From the NCBI GenBank assembly GCA_003864495.1, contig ML133495.1, positions 3,107,231 to 3,171,230 on the forward strand: DNA of 64,000 nucleotides, read 5' to 3'. Origin of the DNA: Nemopilema nomurai. Its lineage: Eukaryota > Cnidaria > Scyphozoa > Rhizostomeae > Rhizostomatidae. Position numbers and translations under genes: made by a program. Positions 57,623 to 64,000 of this stretch are shown in pieces. Below the pieces are notes generated by a model. It saw nothing but the letters and a program-made list of their open reading frames with translations. It did not search any database and was not told the DNA's origin. Numbering within the stretch: position 1 is the first letter of the stretch; the number at the start of each line of letters is the position of its first letter.

Positions 57623-60600
57623 CTAAGGGATTGAAAAATTCTTTGTTAGGATAAGTCTTGGAATTGAAACGACCGGCGTAGTGCACAAAAGGTAAGCACG
57701 GCTTCAAGACAGAATGGCAAGGGGGCCTCGTACGTTTCTGGTCGCCTACAGCAAGCGACAGTTGCCTCGATATGCGAAGCTACGCACAAGCCAGCGCCGG
57801 AGTTTCAACTGTTGCTGCCAAGATGCGAATTAAACATGAAACTACGCCCTGCTGCACAGCTTAATTCTGCGTTAATATTTCGGTTTAGACAGGGCAGATT
57901 AAGTCCTCGATGGTTTTCTAAAGGCGCTCTGTCTCAATGCGTCTGTGGTTCTATTCATTCTTCTGTACTCTGTAGCCAAACAATAACATCCTCTGAATAT
58001 TTCAGAATAAGGCATACAACTGCGCTGAAGTGCTGTATTATCCCCATTAACTCACAATCACACGTAGAAGCCTGCGACTCGGAGAGGGCTGCAAACTTTT
58101 GTCTTCCCCTTTATGCGCGGGTACGTGGATGTAAGATCAAAGATACTGGAATAGTGATCACTCAGTTGCATCTGATCCCCGATAGAAAGGCCTCGGACGG
58201 GGGACACCTCCGGGGCTAGGTGGCCTCGAATGCACAGCTTCGAAATTCAGAGCCATCTGTGACCTCGAGGACAGTGAGATCAGATGGTCTTGCGCATCAA
58301 TGGGCCACTCAGAAACCGCAAGTTCAAATTACCCACAGCTCAACAAACATCGCAAATTCCCTGTCACCGGCTTTCGCTCGGCCAGGTAAACGGGACCACT
58401 GCGGTTACAGGGTCTTGTAGCAAGCCTTTCCCACTCGAGATGCTATCAAGTGGTAGTAGTAGGAAGAACTTTGTACCCACTTAAACGAATCATATGCAAC
58501 TTAGTAAAAATATCAACCTCATCTTCACGAATAAGCAACTTCATATCATTGAAGAATGTTTTTAGTTTTCAGGGTAATGAGGGTGGACTCTAGAATCTCT
58601 TTTTCGTTCTTTCAAGACCATTAGCTAAAATAACATTTACGAAGTCCGAATTTTTACTCTATTTTTAAGTCTTATTCAGGGGGACCCAAACATGCCAAAA
58701 AGAGACTTGAAACGTCAAGTTTTTGCACATGATACACTTGACAAAATCTTCACCCTTGATTACATCTCAACTAAAACTTGTGCTAGTAATTTCTGCATCC
58801 TTGGAAAATTTGAGGCCGGCGTTGGTAAAATGTGTGCTGGAAAAAAGTTTGACGACACATACCAAATGTGCACTAATTCAAACGTAAATCGATGGTAAAA
58901 CCCCGAATATTGCGACTTTTATCATTGAGACTGGCGATGTAATCACTGAAGTCCAATGGAAGGAAGAAAACCACAAAACTGGAGAGGGATAAGATGATTT
59001 ATTTAACTGTGCGGTAATTACGGCAGCATACTTAAAGTCATTATCCTAAACAACTTAACATTGAAGATATTGACGGAATTACTTCGATTACTCTCAGTAG
59101 ACAGTCCTTCATTATCTCTACTATTACGAAGAACAAGAAGCAGTGTGCCATGTTGCATAACCAAGTCGAGACGAGGTTTGTAATAATCAAAGAGAGGCTA
59201 GATAACATTGGGTATTTTACAATGAGTTTCCGCAAGTTTATTGAAGGTGCAACGATTACCACAGGTAGAGACAAGCAGAAACAGCCAACTATGGTGAAGT
59301 GAATCCTATAAATAGTACAATAGGGACATATTGCTTAATGTGAAGTATTTCGTGGGTAGATGACAAGAGGAATGATATGATACGGGCAGGAGTTGAGTGA
59401 GCAGGCGAGTGACCTCGAAGGACGAAAACGTGACATAGCACATTAGTTAGTATGAATCTACTAACGAAGATTAGGCGAGAAAGAAAATGTTTTTAATGAC
59501 TTAAGCTGAAAAGCTTACGAAATCTCGTATCCATTGAGCGATGTTGACTTGATCAAAGGGCTCCGCTTGCGAATAAGCAATAAGATTTCCTGACTAACAA
59601 CAGGTCAGCGGTTAATATGCAATATCTGCTCGGTGCTCGTTATGTTTACGCTAAACAACAAAATACGTTATTCATGGGCATAAGACATGGGCATAAGAGG
59701 GCAGTGGCCTTGCTTCTCAAAGCATCTGAAAGCAATCGCCAGACAGAGACACTGAAGACTAGAGAACCAAAATTCAATGTATCGGCACTTTCTTCAGTCG
59801 TAAAATCATAGGTCATGAAGGAACCAAGATTTGCTTTCCACGAATTTTTGGGGACATCCAGTTAAAGAGAATATGAAGATTTGAGCAGTGCAGATGGACA
59901 CTTCTTCGAGCTATCAATCAAACATCAAGGCGTATGAAGGGTCGCACAGAACTCCATTCTACTTTCTTTGTACTAAAAATGGAATTTACAGCAACAATGT
60001 GTAAAACAACTCATGATAGCGAGAATAATTTTTGAATTCGCTACAAGCCAAACTGTGGTGTATGAACCTGTTCTCGTGAGGTGCACTGCCCACAGCTAGA
60101 CTTTCACCGAGCTATCAAAGCTTGTTCATTTTCCGCTTTTGTCTTGTATTGTCAAATACAGCACTCCTTCAGGTCTCTGAACTGAATTTCAGTTGACGAA
60201 AGTATTGCGTGACCCAATTGAATAGTTGAGAATTCTGACAATAGAAACGGCCAATCTAATCTTATAATGTTACCACACTTCGCCGCTATTGTTCCTTCCC
60301 TTTTCTCGCGGTCAAATTAAGATAGGAGTTCAATATCTGCAAAGACACAGGCATCTTTGCAGTTTTCTCTGTCATAGATTCTATGTTTTCAGTTTCCAAA
60401 CAATTTCCTTCTTCAGCACACCAAAATCCTGACTGATGAGGTCAAGTGAGCCATTAGCTGCACTTATAACCTGGCTCAATGCACAAGCTGCCTTTTTGCT
60501 GAAAATGATGCCTTTTGTGCATAAAACAAAGGTGATCAGAACAGCTTTTTCCAAGAATAAACACGATTCCCAGGTACTCTTTTGAATGCATGACCCCAAA

Positions 60601-63600
60601 TATGTCTCAATTTCAGCCTAAATATACGTGTTCATGTCGCAATTTCAGCACTGATAGGACAGCCGATCGAACGAAATGAGGTTTGCCTTGGAACAAGTGT
60701 ATTGTTGCATCTAAACAAAATATGCAACTTAAAGAGCACGGAGCAAATTAAGCTACAAAAATGAATGAGGCAAGTAAACAGACATGTTTGGGGACAGGAA
60801 GACCTACTTAAGTGAAATTTGAATAACGGGAAACCTGTAACTTTGACATGGGAAAGGGCGACTCAAACAATCACGACTACCCTTCGAAATTTCGCGTTGC
60901 ATTCCCAGTACATTGAAATTTACTACGTGCATCGCTAGCTTACCAAAATATCTGTATGTCTTGCTTCGAAAGCAAACGTGCACGGAGAATCCTACAAGCG
61001 AATCTCTCGCAACCCTTCACTCAAATAAGGGGGACCTTGCAAGACCTCTGCGTGCTTAGATGAAAACAAGAATTGAGTTAGCCGACAATCTGCTGGGCAA
61101 GTACCAGGTCTTTCATTGCAAGTAAACAAATAAGTGAGATATGGCGGGATGGCAACCAAAAGCTATGCCGAAATAGCAACCATGTTTTCGAGCATCGACT
61201 GGTCTCGTGGCATCAGGGCTCCAACACGTAAGAGGATTCTACAGAAACGAACCGGAAACTTCTGAGAATACGAGTCAAAACTGGTGCAAAATTGAAACAT
61301 ACCTCATGGCTATGATGCCTCAATGGCGAAACAACCAGATCGAATTCCGAGCGGTGGAGAAACTTTGCAAAGCTCTCAACGCAAGCAATGGCAGCAGCTT
61401 GGAGTCTAACTTTAAAGCTGGGAGCATGCAACCGATATGCCTTGATATTGAAGAGGATAGTTACGAAATTGGATAAAACGATAACCGTCATAAAACAATA
61501 ACAAGATCCTGGGCGAAGCAATCGTCTTACCTAAATCGTACTTTCAACCAAGCATTGCCATCTTCTAATCGCTTTAAAATTATTGTGTTTTTTGAATTGC
61601 GTGCTACGCACCCATGGCATGTGCAGTGTGCAGCTTGGAGAAATCCGAGCTTGGAATATTAATTGCGAAACATGCCCGAGTGAGAGGAAACTGAAACAGA
61701 GGAGGTATGGCGACCAGCACTGTGATGTACAGGAACCTTGCCTAGAACCGGACGGCTACTAGCGAGCTCTCGACCAGTCAGACGTGAAACACAGAAAAGG
61801 GATGTAGAAGGGTGGATAGCAAGGATAAGGATAGAGAGAAACATATGCTCATTGTCGAAAAGCACCAAACACAACTGTATCATTGTGTACGATGCTTCAA
61901 TTGTCAGTTGAAAACCTCTGACGGCTATTAATTCAAAGAAAACCAGCGAGCTTTTCTTATAGAAACCAACTGTTATTTCGATTGGCAAAGCAAAATTACT
62001 CGCAGGGGTGTGTGTGCAGATTTAACAGAAAAAGACCTTTTTCTATTGATAGTTCTCAGGAAATGACAAAACAGTACCAAGCAAAGATAAGATAAGAAAA
62101 GTGTGGTTTACAGCCAAATTGATAACTAAAACATTAATTAAATTCCGATGTGGGTAAAGAACATGTTACTCAAAGGAGTAGCATTCCAATAACGAAACTT
62201 TTTTGTCGTCTCAAACTATAGCTAGCGATGTTCTTGCGAATATTTTCCTTACAAAAATACTTCATATAAATTTACTGGGCCACTCACCAACAGTCCTTCT
62301 TCAAAAACACGAAATAGTTTGACGAGGAAATCTTTTACCATCTTTCAGTTGTCTCTCATTTCCCCTGCTTTTTTAGGAAACTGGAAAATATTTCACGACC
62401 ACTGTCAACACACGCCCAACCACAGCCCTGATCGTCCTCTGCAATCTCATTGCCAACCACCCTTCTCAGCTTCAGGGATCCTCTAATCATCCATTTACTC
62501 GTACCGCAATTTCTTTGCAGAACACTGATACAACAATAGGCCATGAACATGTTCTCAAGACAAAAGAAAACAGAACACTTCACATCAGATTAACCTCTTG
62601 CTTTTCAGCCTAAAAACCAAAGGCGACATCGAAAAATTCAGGCTTCCAAACCCTGTAGCAGACGCGAACCGAAAACATTTCATACAAACAACTTGTTTTG
62701 TACAAACACAGTTTACTGCCAAACTTGTTTACCTTCAACGACAAAATTTTAACATTGCTACAAAGGTCGAGTACTCGGGGCTAGAAGGAACAATTTTCAA
62801 CTATTTACTGCCAAATGTGAAAACGATGCTAAAAAACCAGTTCCAAAAAGTAACAAGGAAAACAACAGCTCAAGTCGTCACGTGCAATCCGCACAACTAC
62901 AGTGCATGATCGCCCTCGTGAACTGAATTGGTTAGAATTAATTTATTTGACACATCAGCTCTTTCATTCCCACCACAAAGCTTTGCGATCTGAGACATAT
63001 TCAATTAATGCGAGGCGTGGCCTGCAAACGTTAATGAAACGAAAACTGTCTCCTAGACTCGTAAGCCACTGTTGTGACATACACTAACAAACCAACCATA
63101 CGCAGAGCACTCTTATTTTGCAGTGAAGGTGATGAATACACGACCAAAAAATTTGCCAGTGAGTCTACAGTAATGCACAGATACAACCTTTGCTAAGATG
63201 ATCATGAATAACAATTCTGGTTTTCAAATTTAGCTGAAAATCCTTGGGTGTATTCTGATTAATAAAACAGAAACGTACGCAAAAAAACAGGAAGGCATCC
63301 ATTTTGAAATGATTGTCTACTTGAAAACCACTGTGACCTTGACTTGGTGACAAGGCAACTCCCGTCAGTAATGACATAAGCAATTGACATGTCAACCAAA
63401 TGAAGAGCAATTCCGAGAAAAGTTCCTCCACGAAGAAACTGATGACATAGACAACAACAGAAACAGTCTTGACCTCCAGCCCGAGTCTGGGATATAGGTT
63501 TTGCAAAGAGGAATTCGGCCACCAGAAAATTGCGGTGGACTATGTTTCAGCCGTTATGGGTTAACGCCCCGAAAGCTGGGATTTACATAAATTTACATAT

Positions 63601-64000
63601 CCACTCGAAGAAGCATTTAGATTTGGTGCCCTGAACATAGAGGCTTATACAAAAACCAGAAGGAAGGATTTAGCTGCGATTGGTTAGTTCAATCTTTACG
63701 CGGCAACTCGCTGTCCACAACATGTCTGAAATGGGCTTCTAATTTATGTCATTACCCTCGTTTTCGAATCAAACCTCGGACGCATATACACCTCGCTTTC
63801 GCGTTATATCTCCAAAACTCAGATTAGCCTCGCCATCAAGTTCCATCTCAGAGATAGATTAACCTGTCCGTTGCACTTCGAACGTTCTCAAATGCGTCGA
63901 GCGAGTATTTCGCTCCTTGAAACAGGAGATACTGTCCGGTTATTAACTTTGATTAATGGTGTCGCGACACTAAACCACCGAAGCTCATCTTTCGTTGGAA
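57623..64000. other. Upstream intron or flank of the RhoGAP gene
   Basis: The first part of the PDZ domain should lie here or beyond the window, but no exon could be identified on the minus strand. Donor-like sites at 60947, 61530 and 62286 are not preceded by PDZ-like sequence. Plus-strand frames (57812-58219, 62598-62909) show no domain. Confidence 0.4.

Noticed and set aside
63165..63522. Minus-strand frames considered as the missing PDZ start
   Set aside because: They lack the GLGF-type loop and the DRIxxVNG motif expected of a PDZ domain.
1..64000. CRISPR arrays, operons, bacterial promoters or prophage
   Set aside because: The window is eukaryotic. Direct repeats found are minisatellites without unique spacers, and genes have GT-AG introns.

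Overview
This is eukaryotic, AT-rich animal DNA. Genes are sparse, broken by many GT-AG introns and separated by fossil transposons and minisatellites. The animal protein families (ARHGAP21/23-type RhoGAP, ciliary CFAP141, tandem C1q/TNF-like repeats), the introns and the transposon types (Penelope-like elements with GIY-YIG ends, a ZMYM1-type hAT, a tyrosine-recombinase element) fit a cnidarian, most likely an anthozoan such as a coral or sea anemone. That assignment is inference from family knowledge; no species marker was seen.

Layout. (1) Positions 1-6829, minus strand: the 5' part of a gene for a secreted protein built of at least seven C1q/TNF-like jelly-roll repeats. A signal-peptide exon, a 2.65 kb repeat exon and two further exons join in frame, and the gene runs off the left edge. 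(2) 6.8-17 kb: no supported gene, only minisatellites. (3) 17.0-17.9 kb: a 17-bp minisatellite split by a probable solo LTR. (4) 18.2-19.1 kb: the 3' end of a Penelope-like element, with a GIY-YIG endonuclease ORF followed by a hammerhead-ribozyme-like motif. (5) 19.68-19.96 kb, plus strand: a 90-residue secreted precursor with an acidic pro-region and an Arg/Tyr/Trp-rich cationic tail, laid out like a linear antimicrobial peptide precursor. (6) 21-23.6 kb: transposon-end sequences and microsatellite. (7) 23.8-26.5 kb, plus strand: a complete five-exon CFAP141 (C1orf189) orthologue with NRF1-like and RFX X-box-like sites just upstream. (8) 26.7-29.9 kb: a transposon graveyard holding a hAT relict, an inverted repeat with two head-to-head hammerhead-like motifs, a tyrosine-recombinase fragment and a second GIY-YIG retroelement relict. 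(9) 33.4 kb to at least 57.6 kb, minus strand: an ARHGAP21/23-type gene, with PDZ tail, low-complexity linker, PH domain, complete RhoGAP domain and a long coiled-coil C-terminal exon. Its 5' exons lie beyond 57.6 kb and were not found.

The genes do not form an operon or pathway. The most unusual elements are the hammerhead-like motifs with CTGAGGA cores and self-complementary stem III sequences, the cationic peptide precursor and the multi-C1q secreted protein. Exon borders were set by reading-frame continuity and splice signals only, without transcript data.
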